Assembly: GCA_965277025.1 (NCBI GenBank)
Contig: OZ255706.1
Span: forward strand, 744,001-808,000
DNA: 64,000 nucleotides
Reading direction: 5' to 3'
DNA from: Methylomarinum sp965277025
GTDB taxonomy: Bacteria; Pseudomonadota; Gammaproteobacteria; Methylococcales; Methylomonadaceae
A program made the translations under genes and the position numbers. Shown in pieces: positions 53,396-61,951 of the stretch (positions within the stretch are counted from its first letter, which is position 1; the number at the start of each line of letters is the position of its first letter). Under the pieces are notes generated by a model. It made no database searches and was not told the origin of the DNA. It saw only the letters and a list, made by a program, of their open reading frames with translations.

Positions 53396-54616
53396 ATGGA
53401 ACTCACTGCAATACACAAGCGAGTCATCGGGTTGGATGTTCACCAAAAGCAGATTACCGCCTGCGCCATGGTTGAACAGGCCGATGGTGGTATTCAGACA
53501 GAGCATCGGCAGTTTGGCGCATTCAAACGTGATCGACGTGCATTAGCCGATTGGGTGCAGTCTGTCGCACCGGATGAGGTGGTGATGGAACGCACCGGCA
53601 TCTACTGGAAAAGCCCATATGCAGCTTTGGAACATGTGGGTATTTACGCCAGGGTCGTCAATGCCCGGCATGTGAAGAATGTGCCGGGACGCAAGACGGA
53701 CATCGGCGACGCGCAATGGCTGGCGATGCTTTCCCGTGCCGGACTGCTGCGCGGTTCATTCGTGCCACCGGAAAAGATGCGGCAGTTACGCCTGATTTCA
53801 CGTCAACGACAGAAGTTGGTGTCGATGCTGTCTGCTGAGAAGAACAGACTGCACAAGGTATTAACCGACGGCGGCATCCGGCTTGGCGTGGTGGTCAGCG
53901 ATGTACATGGGCAATCCGCGCGCGCCATGGTTAACGCGCTGATTGAAGGACAGCCTGCGCATGATGTGTTGAAGCTGGCCAGCAATCGTCTCAAAGCGCC
54001 GCGCGCCGATATACTGGAGGCGCTGCAAGGTGAGTTGAGCGAGCACCATCGCTTCGTACTGAATGAACTGATGCAGCATATTCAGGATTTGGAAGCACGC
54101 ATAGCCAGATTTGATGCACAACTGCTGGCCGGACTGGAGAAGGAGAAAACGGTTTTGCAATTGCTCCAGACTATTCCCGGTGTTGATTTGATTGGAGCAG
54201 CCATGCTACTTGTTGAGATCGGAACGGATATGACTGTCTTTGGCAGTGCGGATCGGCTGGCGTCATGGGTGGGCATATGCCCCGGCAACAACGAGTCTGC
54301 CGGCAAACGCAAATCAGGACGAACGCGAAAAGGAAACCCATATGTGCGTCGCCTGCTTTGCGAATGCGCCCATGCCGCCAGCCGAACCCGATCGGTTTTC
54401 CAGGCAAAATATACATCACTGGCGATTAGGCGAGGTCACCAACGCGCCATCATTGCGCTGGCTCACAAACTTTTGCGGACATGTTACTTCATGATTAGTC
54501 GCGGCGAGTATTTCCGGGATTCGACCATCGACTACGAAGAAATGGCTGTCAAACGCAATGCACCACGCTGGATCAGAGCGCTGATAAAATTCGGTTATAT
54601 AACACAACCGGGGTAA
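53396..54616 (+). CDS. IS110-family transposase/recombinase, copy 3
   Basis: 406 residues, identical in plan to copy 1 apart from MERTGIYW for MESTGIYW. DEDD domain (GLDVHQKQITAC, RKTDIGDAQW) and Tnp_20 domain intact. Together with copies 1 and 2 it offers directly and inversely repeated 1.5-kb tracts for homologous recombination. Confidence 0.95.
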   Translation: MELTAIHKRVIGLDVHQKQITACAMVEQADGGIQTEHRQFGAFKRDRRALADWVQSVAPDEVVMERTGIYWKSPYAALEHVGIYARVVNARHVKNVPGRKTDIGDAQWLAMLSRAGLLRGSFVPPEKMRQLRLISRQRQKLVSMLSAEKNRLHKVLTDGGIRLGVVVSDVHGQSARAMVNALIEGQPAHDVLKLASNRLKAPRADILEALQGELSEHHRFVLNELMQHIQDLEARIARFDAQLLAGLEKEKTVLQLLQTIPGVDLIGAAMLLVEIGTDMTVFGSADRLASWVGICPGNNESAGKRKSGRTRKGNPYVRRLLCECAHAASRTRSVFQAKYTSLAIRRGHQRAIIALAHKLLRTCYFMISRGEYFRDSTIDYEEMAVKRNAPRWIRALIKFGYITQPG

Positions 54617-54702
54617 GCCAGCTTACTTCATTGAATATGGATAAGCAGCCTTTTCACGGCTGAGAACTCCTTGCGCATTCGATATGGATCATTTCATGTT
54701 AA

Positions 54703-55765
54703 CACATCCAGACACAAGGCCATGAGCTACAAGCATCTAAAAGAAAAAGAACAGGCCCTGACAGAGGAAATTGAAGACTTGATTCAGCAAGTGGCCCAGT
54801 GCGACGCAGACGAGGATCAAGCCTGTCAGGAGCGCACAGGGTATGAATTACCGGATGATCTTGAGTTCAGGCAACAGCGTCTAGCCAAAATCAAAGCGGC
54901 GAAAGCCGCCCTTGAAGCCCGCGAAGAGACGTTAAACCCAGGGAAACCGATTAACGACAGGAAGCAAATCAGTTTTGCGGACACCGATGCACGCATCATG
55001 GGCAAGAAGGGAAACTTTGATTATCAATACAATGCTCAAATTAGTGTGGATAGTGACACACAAGTCATCGTTGGCCAGCATGTCAGCCAAAACGCCAATG
55101 ACAAACAGGAACTTGAGCCGGCATTACAGCAAGTGCAAGCAACCACCGGACAGCTACCCAAACAGGTCAGCGTCGACAATGGTTATCAATCGGGCAGCAA
55201 TCTGCAAGCACTGGAAGATGCCTCAGTGGATGGTTACATTGCCACGGACAAGGGCGAGAAACCCCGTGCGGTCGCACTGGATGACTCTGATCGCAAGGTC
55301 GTAAAAGCCGACTTTACTTATGATGAAACTGAGGATGTGTTTCACTGTCCGGGCGGGCAAACACTTCCGTTCAAGCGCGAAGATAAAGACGGCAAGCGCG
55401 TTTATCAAGGCGAGGCAGCCACCTGCCAGGCCTGTCCATTTCACGCACGTTGCTGCAAATCCAGCCAGGGAGCCGCCCGCACCATCACAACCGATGACAA
55501 GGAACCCTTGCGGCAAAAAATGAATGCCAAAATGCAAACCGATGAAGCCTGGGCGGTTTACAAACAACGCAAAGTCATCGTTGAGCCCGTATTCGGGCAA
55601 CTCAAAAACAGTGGCTTTCGTGGTTTTAGTGTTCGTGGAAAAAAGAAAGTTGCCGGAGAATTTTCACTGGTGTGTGCAACTCACAATCTGAAAAAAATTG
55701 CCCGTTCCATTGCCAGGGGAGTGGTCTGTCCGGAATTTGTCACCGCAAGCATGAACCCGGCATAA
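54703..55765 (+). pseudogene. IS1182-family transposase, N-terminal part lost
   Basis: The frame enters from IS110 copy 3 (TSRHKAMSYKHLKEKEQAL) and runs 354 residues to a TAA at 55765. FADTDARIMGKKGNFDYQYN near 100, VSVDNGYQSGSNLQALED, the cysteine cluster CQACPFHARCC and VEPVFGQLKNSGFRGFSVRG match the C-terminal DDE half of IS1182 transposases. The N-terminal helix-turn-helix and first catalytic residue are missing. A methionine at MSYKHL is the first possible start. The right end of the element is not recognisable in the following 90 bp. Confidence 0.88.
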
Positions 55766-55853
55766 TAGGGGTAAAACCGCTAAAAAGCACTGAATGATCG
55801 TATAATTCAGGCCGCAGGAGGCCGTTTTAATCGGCCTGAGGCGCTGAATTTGA

Positions 55854-57665
55854 CGATCTGATCGTTGCGTAAACGAATTTGGTTATCATTGTACAGATTT
55901 TGTACTTGTGGATAACTTTGGCAGTTTTTGGGGCGCCTTCTCGGACAGACTCCTAGGGCATTCCAATACCTTAAATCAGGTTGAACAGGCATTGTTGAAT
56001 TTGGAACACGCCGAAAAAAATGGTTTACGCAGCGAAGATTATGGCAATGATACGTTAAGACGCGCCTGGAATCAGTTATTATGTCAGCGGCACAGTAGTT
56101 TTGAGGATTATAGCCGTTTCGATTTGGCCTTGAGCATTTCCGTGCTGCATTATTTATCCGACATCCGTTTTGGGCGGATCGAGCCAACTGAGATTAGCTT
56201 TGACCTAAAGCACCCACAGCAATTGGATAAGCTGGTGAGTTTGATTTTATCGGCAACCGAGCAAAATAATGTGGAAAACCTGACTGCCTTGGCCGAACCC
56301 CGATATCCACCCTATCAGCGGTTGAAACAAGTTTTAAAGCATTATCGGCAATTAGAGAAACAGCCCATGCCATTTTTGCTTTTCTCCCATTCCATTGAGC
56401 CTGGTGACAAGAATCCCAACATTATTCATTTGAAAGACAAATTACAAATACTTGGCTTTTTAGAAAAATGCCCGCAATGGAGGGCAGAATCAAACAGTTG
56501 TACACAGATTGAATCTGATCAGTTGCATCTACAGAATGAACAGAATGTTTCCGACTATCATGCGGATCGGGAGAACCTCAATAAAGACACTCTTATTGAA
56601 CAGCCTCAAGCCTCTACCGAGATCTTGAGCCCAACAGTAGCGGAAGATTTATATGCAGGCGCAGTGGTTGATGCTGTCAAACAATTTCAACGACAACATG
56701 GACTGGCGGCAGATGGTGTTATAGGGTCAAAAACCCTTGAGGCGTTGAATACACCTATAAGGCAGCGCATCACACAGCTGGAACTGGCGATGGAGCACTG
56801 GCGCTGGTTGCCACCCTTGAAACAGGAATTACCGCTGATCCTGGTTAATATTCCGGCTTACCACTTATGGGTTTATCAAAACAGTGATTTAAGCCAGCCG
56901 GCAAAACTGGATATGAAAGTCATTGTCGGCATGGCCAAGGAAAACCAGACACCTGTTTTTATGGGACGATTACAATATCTGGAATTTGGTCCTTACTGGA
57001 ACATCCCGTGGAAAATTGCCGTCAAGGAAATTCTACCCAAAATCCAGCAGGATCCTGGATATCTGGCGAAACACAATATGGAGCTGGTTGCAGACTTTCA
57101 CATCAATACTCAGGTTTTATCATCGACTGAATCCTTAGCCGACGACTTGGTCAGTGGCCGGGTTCATATCCGTCAACGCCCAGGAGCTGGAAATGCCCTG
57201 GGAAAAATAAAATTCATTTTTCCCAACCGGCATGCAGTCTATTTGCATGACACACCGTCACGGCGTTTATTTTACAAATCCCGGCGAGATTTAAGTCATG
57301 GTTGCGTTCGGGTTGAACAACCCAAACAATTAGCGGAATATATTCTCACAAGCGCCAACGACTGGCGGGAAAAAGATGTTATCCTGGCCCTGCGTAAAAA
57401 GAAAAACCGCCGAGTGCGGGTAAAGCAGAGCTTTCAGGTTTTACTGTTTTATAATACGGCGGATATCATTGATGGCAAGACTTATTTTTACCCTGATATT
57501 TATCGACTGGACAGTCAGCTGGTGGATCGTTTACAGCAATACAGCCAATATGTCGCGCAGACATTAGACCGGCAACTGGCCGCTTTTTTATCACCAGTTT
57601 CTGACATTCCCGGTATCAAGGTGAACAAAACTGCACGGATAATAGCCGACGCCGCCGCGCCCTAA
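55854..57665 (+). CDS. LdtD (YcbB)-type L,D-transpeptidase, N-terminus truncated
   Basis: L,D-transpeptidases make 3-3 cross-links in peptidoglycan in the periplasm. The frame opens after a TGA at 55851 and has a GTG at 55908 (MDNFGSFWGAF). The scaffold and peptidoglycan-binding regions are present (VVDAVKQFQRQHGLAADGVIG near 265), and the YkuD domain shows VIVGMAKENQTPVF, then YLHDTPSRRLFYKSRRDLSHG with the catalytic cysteine in SHGCVRVE near 470. No signal peptide or anchor precedes the scaffold, and the usual first 50-80 residues are absent, probably removed by the adjacent mobile DNA. The 3' end overlaps mepK by 75 bp on the other strand. Confidence 0.85.
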   Translation, partial: RSDRCVNEFGYHCTDFVLVDNFGSFWGAFSDRLLGHSNTLNQVEQALLNLEHAEKNGLRSEDYGNDTLRRAWNQLLCQRHSSFEDYSRFDLALSISVLHYLSDIRFGRIEPTEISFDLKHPQQLDKLVSLILSATEQNNVENLTALAEPRYPPYQRLKQVLKHYRQLEKQPMPFLLFSHSIEPGDKNPNIIHLKDKLQILGFLEKCPQWRAESNSCTQIESDQLHLQNEQNVSDYHADRENLNKDTLIEQPQASTEILSPTVAEDLYAGAVVDAVKQFQRQHGLAADGVIGSKTLEALNTPIRQRITQLELAMEHWRWLPPLKQELPLILVNIPAYHLWVYQNSDLSQPAKLDMKVIVGMAKENQTPVFMGRLQYLEFGPYWNIPWKIAVKEILPKIQQDPGYLAKHNMELVADFHINTQVLSSTESLADDLVSGRVHIRQRPGAGNALGKIKFIFPNRHAVYLHDTPSRRLFYKSRRDLSHGCVRVEQPKQLAEYILTSANDWREKDVILALRKKKNRRVRVKQSFQVLLFYNTADIIDGKTYFYPDIYRLDSQLVDRLQQYSQYVAQTLDRQLAAFLSPVSDIPGIKVNKTARIIADAAAP

Positions 57666-58172
57666 GGCAATCGCCACATTTCTGATTTGCTTGAGATCGG
57701 CTTTTTCTACGCAGATATCGATCGCCTTGCCTTGCATGTGAAGACTCTTTTTCGCCACGCCATGAGTGGTCTTGTTAAGCATTGCATTGGTTTTTGGCGA
57801 ACGATAGCCTGAAACAATCTGAAAAGGCTGTTTTAACTCCAATTGCTGATTCACTGTGTGTAACAAGTCGAGCAAGCCTTTATCTATTTGATGGACTTCA
57901 TCGGTGCGATGATCTCTTAATAAATGATTGATCTGAGCCAATGCATCGGCAAGATAGTGGCCGTTTTCATAATATGTAATGGACAGTTTTTCGCCGGTAT
58001 GTAAATTATCAAACGCCAGGTTGCGGGCGGCGTGACTGTGACGATTGTTCAGCGCCGCCTGCGCCAGTCCAGGAAACGCCAGCATAGCACTTCCCACACC
58101 CAGGGTTTTCAAAAAGCTACGGCGACTTTTTACAGTTGTTTCTAGAGATGGATTGTAGGTAAATTTGTTCAT
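57591..58172 (-). CDS. MepK/YcbK-like murein endopeptidase (DUF882)
   Basis: 193 residues. A twin-arginine signal (KSRRSFLKTLGVGSAM, about 16-31, then LAFPGLAQAA) directs export. The M15-like metallopeptidase core has IVSGYRSPKTNAML near residue 117, KKSLHMQGKAIDIC near 140 and SFVHLDTGNVRNW at the end, giving the H-D-H zinc ligands. Such proteins cleave 3-3 cross-links, the bonds made by LdtD, so adjacency to the transpeptidase is meaningful. In E. coli the two genes are tandem; here they are convergent and overlap by 75 bp. Confidence 0.9.
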   Translation of the reverse strand: MNKFTYNPSLETTVKSRRSFLKTLGVGSAMLAFPGLAQAALNNRHSHAARNLAFDNLHTGEKLSITYYENGHYLADALAQINHLLRDHRTDEVHQIDKGLLDLLHTVNQQLELKQPFQIVSGYRSPKTNAMLNKTTHGVAKKSLHMQGKAIDICVEKADLKQIRNVAIALGRGGVGYYPCSFVHLDTGNVRNW

Positions 58173-58216
58173 GCCTTAAAAATAGCAAACATTCAATAAA
58201 AAAACAGGGTAATGGA

Positions 58217-58528
58217 TTATTTTTGTGGCGGGAATTCCAGTTTTTCCGTCTCGTCCCAATTAGAAAACGGAAAAGGCAGTAACTCTGTGTTGTAGGTCAG
58301 AAATAACAGAATATGGTAAATGTAGGCTGACAGCTTTTTACCAAAGTCAAGAATATTGACATTTGGCGCTCCGGTCAGCAACGTGGAGGCGATTTGTAAT
58401 AAAATGACTGTCCACAATAAAATTCTTACCAGCCCGACAATCACCGAATAGACCAGCATAAAGAAAATGCGTTTCCATGTACTGATTTTTTTAAGATTTT
58501 CCTGAATTTGTTCTTCAGCCATGATCAA
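58217..58528 (-). CDS. DUF4389-family membrane protein
   Basis: 103 residues. Two hydrophobic segments (IFFMLVYSVIVGLVRILLW and a second less hydrophobic LSAYIYHILLFLTYN) and a proline-rich tail (LLPFPFSNWDETEKLEFPP) match DUF4389 proteins. ATG 58528 overlaps the DUF2333 stop by ATGA; ATG 58522 (MAEEQ) is an alternative. Function unknown; co-transcribed with the DUF2333 gene. Confidence 0.8.
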   Translation of the reverse strand: MIMAEEQIQENLKKISTWKRIFFMLVYSVIVGLVRILLWTVILLQIASTLLTGAPNVNILDFGKKLSAYIYHILLFLTYNTELLPFPFSNWDETEKLEFPPQK

Positions 58529-59541
58529 CCTCTGTTCATGATGTCGCGTAAATCCAACGATGCCGCATTGGCCCTTGCGATATAGTTCGCCATGGTCAGA
58601 GAATAGTTGGCGAAAATGCCAAAACCATCACCATTCAACACCATCGGACTTAAAATTGGATCGATGGCGTTTTCCAGCGCGTGAATGATGTTATCGATAG
58701 TATTCATGGCGCGTTTATCCAGCAGAATATCGGCAAAATCGTGTTTCACCGCTTCCAGAATATGCAACAAGGCCCAGCAGGCGCCTCGCGCTTCATAAAA
58801 TACATCGTCAATTTCCAGCCAGGGGGTTTGCCCTAAAGTGGGTAAATTTGGATTTTCAGGGTCGGCAGGTGCGCCATGTGAAGCACCGGCAAGGCGATCT
58901 GTACTGGCCGACAAACGGGTCGATAAACCCCCTAAACGCTTGATGACAATTTCAATATATTGCCACAGGTTATCTGCTCGGGAATAAAATTGTGCGGGAA
59001 CTTTTGATTGTGGATCCTGCAAGCGTTCCATATAGCGGTGCAGGGCTTCAACCCCTTTCTCATATTCTGATTCGGTGGAAGGTAAAGCCCAGGAATTACG
59101 TTCATAGTAGAAATAAGGCTCCGCCATGGCCAGGTCTTTATCTTCAGCCGATTGAGATTGGTCCCGGGCAAAATGGTTACGCAAGGCTGTGGTGCCGTCA
59201 CGCAACATTACCAACGCGCCATGTTCAAAATTCTGGATGTTATCCAGAAAGACACCGGGAGGCGCCACATCATTGGTGATATAACCCCCAGGTTTGCGCA
59301 ACAGCACCTCGGCGATATGCGCCAGCGTATTGGCGTAAACATAACCAACAGGCATTTGGTCGGTATGCGTGACTTCCATGCGTTTGACGGCTTCTTCCTG
59401 GACGTTGAACCGTTCAGGTTCTGCCCCCCACCAGGCGCCTAAAACCAATAAAATAATGAGTACAATGGCGGTAAAGCTGCCAAAGCCCCATAGGATTCCT
59501 CTTGACTTGGCATTTTCAAGCTCTACTGAATTTTCTGACAT
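58525..59541 (-). CDS. DUF2333-family protein
   Basis: 338 residues. An N-terminal membrane segment (GSFTAIVLIILLVLGAWW, about residues 21-38) is followed by a mainly helical soluble domain (VYANTLAHIAEVLLRKPGGY, FYYERNSWALPSTESEYEKG, EARGACWALLHILEAVKHDF). This is the DUF2333 pattern seen in many gammaproteobacteria; its role is not known. Translation is coupled to the DUF4389 gene. Confidence 0.88.
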   Translation of the reverse strand: MSENSVELENAKSRGILWGFGSFTAIVLIILLVLGAWWGAEPERFNVQEEAVKRMEVTHTDQMPVGYVYANTLAHIAEVLLRKPGGYITNDVAPPGVFLDNIQNFEHGALVMLRDGTTALRNHFARDQSQSAEDKDLAMAEPYFYYERNSWALPSTESEYEKGVEALHRYMERLQDPQSKVPAQFYSRADNLWQYIEIVIKRLGGLSTRLSASTDRLAGASHGAPADPENPNLPTLGQTPWLEIDDVFYEARGACWALLHILEAVKHDFADILLDKRAMNTIDNIIHALENAIDPILSPMVLNGDGFGIFANYSLTMANYIARANAASLDLRDIMNRG

Positions 59542-59908
59542 TTCTAGTTTTTTCCTGCAATAATATAAGTTTATTTGTGGAAGCGTGAATGAATCAGCGC
59601 TTCCTTAGCTCTTGTTGAAGAAGTAAGCAAACAATATATGATGGCTGTTTGGAGCCTGTAATTCATTGTATGGTCTTCTTGAAAAATTTCTGCTTTATCT
59701 TTCAGCGGAAAGAGTACAGGTTAGTCAGGAAAATCTGGAAACGAGGCTAAATCAAGCATACGACGAGGCAGACACAGCTAAAGACTGGCGAGAAATACCT
59801 TACAGATTTTCCAGACATCCTTTCTTGAAAACTTTTTGAATAATACCATGATTCTATTGACAACAATAGAATCCGTTTTTATCAATTACCGATCGATACT
59901 TTAGCAAA

Positions 59909-59942
59909 ACGCTGAACAAATCATGAATGATTTATTCAACGT
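59909..59942. repeat. Palindromic repeat, GCGCTGA family
   Basis: ACGCTGAACAAATCATG followed by AATGATTTATTCAACGT: nearly perfect palindrome, the longest member of the family in this window. Confidence 0.65.
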
Positions 59943-59970
59943 CTACAAAGTGTTGAGAGTTTTTCTCTTT

Positions 59971-60011
59971 GCTTACAAAATCAATAGCTTGCGGCTATCA
60001 ATTTTGTAAGC
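59971..60011. repeat. Hairpin repeat shared with 25477-25507
   Basis: GCTTACAAAATCAATAGC and GCTATCAATTTTGTAAGC form a stem with one bulge; the same arms occur at 25477-25507 and the outer GTAAGC extends there as well. Confidence 0.6.
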
Positions 60012-60137
60012 ATATCCCCGCGCCATTTTGAATCGCTAAAAATCAGCAATTCCTTAGCAAAAGACACAAATAAATCACTGATGTTACGCAGATTTAGATA
60101 TATAACCGGTTCATAAGTTATCACTCCTTATTGTATC

Positions 60138-60204
60138 GTTCCATGCTCTGCGTGGGAACGCAGGAGCGTTCCTGAATGGGTTCCCACGGAGACCGTGGGA
60201 ACCA
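60138..60204. repeat. GTTCCCACG-type palindromic repeat
   Basis: CTGCGTGGGAACGCAG and GGTTCCCACGGAGACC, then GTGGGAACC: overlapping hairpins of the kind found dispersed in many proteobacterial and cyanobacterial genomes. One copy here. Confidence 0.6.
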
Positions 60205-60365
60205 TGAGCCCTGTGCGACGGTGCGAGGGAATAGGCACTGTAACCTTGGCAACGACTGTCTATCATCTATCTGCGTCTATCTGTGTCATCTGTGGTTTCT
60301 TTTCTGGATGTTACAGACGAGGCATTTTTACATCATATGGTGGTTGTCTGCGTAACATCAGTAAA

Positions 60366-61253
60366 TCATTTCTTTTTATAGGCGCGCGGATGGGTCTGAT
60401 CGTATATTTTACTCAAATGCTGAAAGTCCAAATGTGTATAGATTTGTGTCGTTGAGATATTTTTGTGGCCTAAAAGTTCCTGCACCGCTCGAATATCCTG
60501 ACTGGATTCCAGGAAATGACTGGCGAAAGAATGTCGCAGCATATGAGGGTGAACATGAAAAGCTACGCCAATTTTACGGCACCAGCGATCCAGTCGTAAC
60601 TGAATACTGCGTTGAGACAAACGCCGTCCCCGCTGACTGATAAAAACGGCGCATTCCTCGGTGACAAAACGCGCCGCCAACCAGCGCTCCAAGGCCTGAA
60701 CGGCTTTTTTGCCGACCGGTAACAACCGGGCTTTACCGCCTTTTCCCTGTTTAACCCGTAATTGTCGTTCGTGTAAATCGATATCCTCGATGTCCAGCGC
60801 GGCCAATTCGCTCAAACGTAAACCGGACGAGTAGAACAGTTCAAACATGGCGACATCACGGATTTCCAGCACAGAATCTGGCGTACTTTCCATGATGGCG
60901 GTAATCTGGTCGATATCCAAAGTTTCGGGTAAGGACTGTGTTTGTTTCGGTGCTTTGATGTTTTTGGCCGGATTGCTTTCTGCAATGCCATAATTGATCA
61001 AATAGCGATAGAAACTGCGAATGGAGGCCAGGCATCGCTGCAAAGATTTAGAACCAAGACCGTCACGATGTCTTTGCGCAATATATTGCTGTATTTGCAG
61101 GGGTTGTAGTGTTTGCCAGCTATCTACCGGGGTCGTTTCCGCCAAATGCTGTAAATCCCGGCGGTAATTACTCAGGGTATGCCGGGAAGCGCGCTTTTCC
61201 ACAGTCAGAAACTGAATGAAGTCGTCAAGCTGCTGCCTGGCTTGTGCATTCAT
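60366..61253 (-). CDS. xerC: Tyrosine recombinase XerC
   Basis: XerC, with XerD, resolves chromosome dimers at dif. 295 residues with the core-binding SAM-like domain (LDDFIQFLTVEKRASRHTL) and the catalytic domain: arginine in SSGLRLSELAAL near 145, lysine in QGKGGKARLLPVG near 170, HMLRHSFASHFLE near 240, and LGHKNISTTQIYTHLD with the nucleophilic tyrosine near 275. It overlaps the DUF484 gene by ATGA, the classical gammaproteobacterial order dapF-DUF484-xerC. Confidence 0.96.
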   Translation of the reverse strand: MNAQARQQLDDFIQFLTVEKRASRHTLSNYRRDLQHLAETTPVDSWQTLQPLQIQQYIAQRHRDGLGSKSLQRCLASIRSFYRYLINYGIAESNPAKNIKAPKQTQSLPETLDIDQITAIMESTPDSVLEIRDVAMFELFYSSGLRLSELAALDIEDIDLHERQLRVKQGKGGKARLLPVGKKAVQALERWLAARFVTEECAVFISQRGRRLSQRSIQLRLDRWCRKIGVAFHVHPHMLRHSFASHFLESSQDIRAVQELLGHKNISTTQIYTHLDFQHLSKIYDQTHPRAYKKK

Positions 61254-61951
61254 TCTTCCGCCAGCAGGGTTATCAGTCTGGTTCCGATTATTTCGCTCAT
61301 CTGGGTCAAAAACAAATGTCCCATGCTGGAATGAAAGCGTTCTCCATCCCGGCTACCGATAGCCAGTATGCCTTCCAGTTGGGTAAAGGCCATTGGAATG
61401 ATGGCGCAGGATTTGATTTCTTCAGCCTGGCTGGGAAACAAGAAACGCGCCTGCGCCAATGTGATATGACCGCATTGTGGATGATTACGGCTTAGAATGG
61501 AATGAAAATGCTTTAAATCAGGGCTGTCTTCATCGACAAACAAAACAGGGTTTTGCGCTTTCGCTGGGGGCCGGATAATTTTGATCGCGACATAATCGGT
61601 ATTGAAACAATCGGATAAAACCGCTTCGAGATTATTCATTACCTCATCCAGTGATTGCGTTTCCAGCATGGACAGTGTCAATTCATGCATGCGGTTGAAA
61701 GCGCTGTCATTGTCGCGGGCGATTTCGATCAACGTCGCCAACTGCTTTTCCAGTTCCTGATGTTTGTTGCGAAAAATTTCCAGTTGCCTGGAGATCAAAG
61801 AAACCGCCTTACCGGTCGGATGTGGAATATGCAGATGCTCCAGCAAAGCCTCGTGATCATGAAAGAAATCCGGATGCTCGCGCAAATAAGCAGAAACTTG
61901 TTCGGCGCTCAATAATGATTCTGTTTCAGTTGCTAATTCAATATCTGTCAT
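61250..61951 (-). CDS. DUF484-family protein (GAF-like)
   Basis: 233 residues. The N-terminus LSAEQVSAYLREHPDFFHDHEALLEHLHIPHP is the family hallmark; a coiled region and a GAF-like domain follow (CAIIPMAFTQLEGILAIGSRD). Function unknown; it always neighbours xerC. Overlaps dapF and xerC by ATGA on both sides. Confidence 0.92.
   Translation of the reverse strand: MTDIELATETESLLSAEQVSAYLREHPDFFHDHEALLEHLHIPHPTGKAVSLISRQLEIFRNKHQELEKQLATLIEIARDNDSAFNRMHELTLSMLETQSLDEVMNNLEAVLSDCFNTDYVAIKIIRPPAKAQNPVLFVDEDSPDLKHFHSILSRNHPQCGHITLAQARFLFPSQAEEIKSCAIIPMAFTQLEGILAIGSRDGERFHSSMGHLFLTQMSEIIGTRLITLLAEE

Larger units (their letters stand above)
53135..54699 (+). mobile_element. IS110-family element, copy 3
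   Basis: 1565 bp, opposite orientation to copies 1 and 2. The left flank is IS5 tail (CTTGGCTAA), the right flank an IS1182 transposase; the intact IS5 at 24470 would continue TTAGGCC instead. The two flanks therefore did not belong together before, suggesting recombination at IS110. Confidence 0.9.
59542..60365. other. Intergenic stretch of 824 bp with several palindromes
   Basis: No gene is visible. It contains a GCGCTGA half-unit near 59590, a full palindrome at 59909-59942, the hairpin at 59971-60011 and the GTTCCCACG repeat at 60138-60204. It resembles 24548-25620 in composition. Confidence 0.6.
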
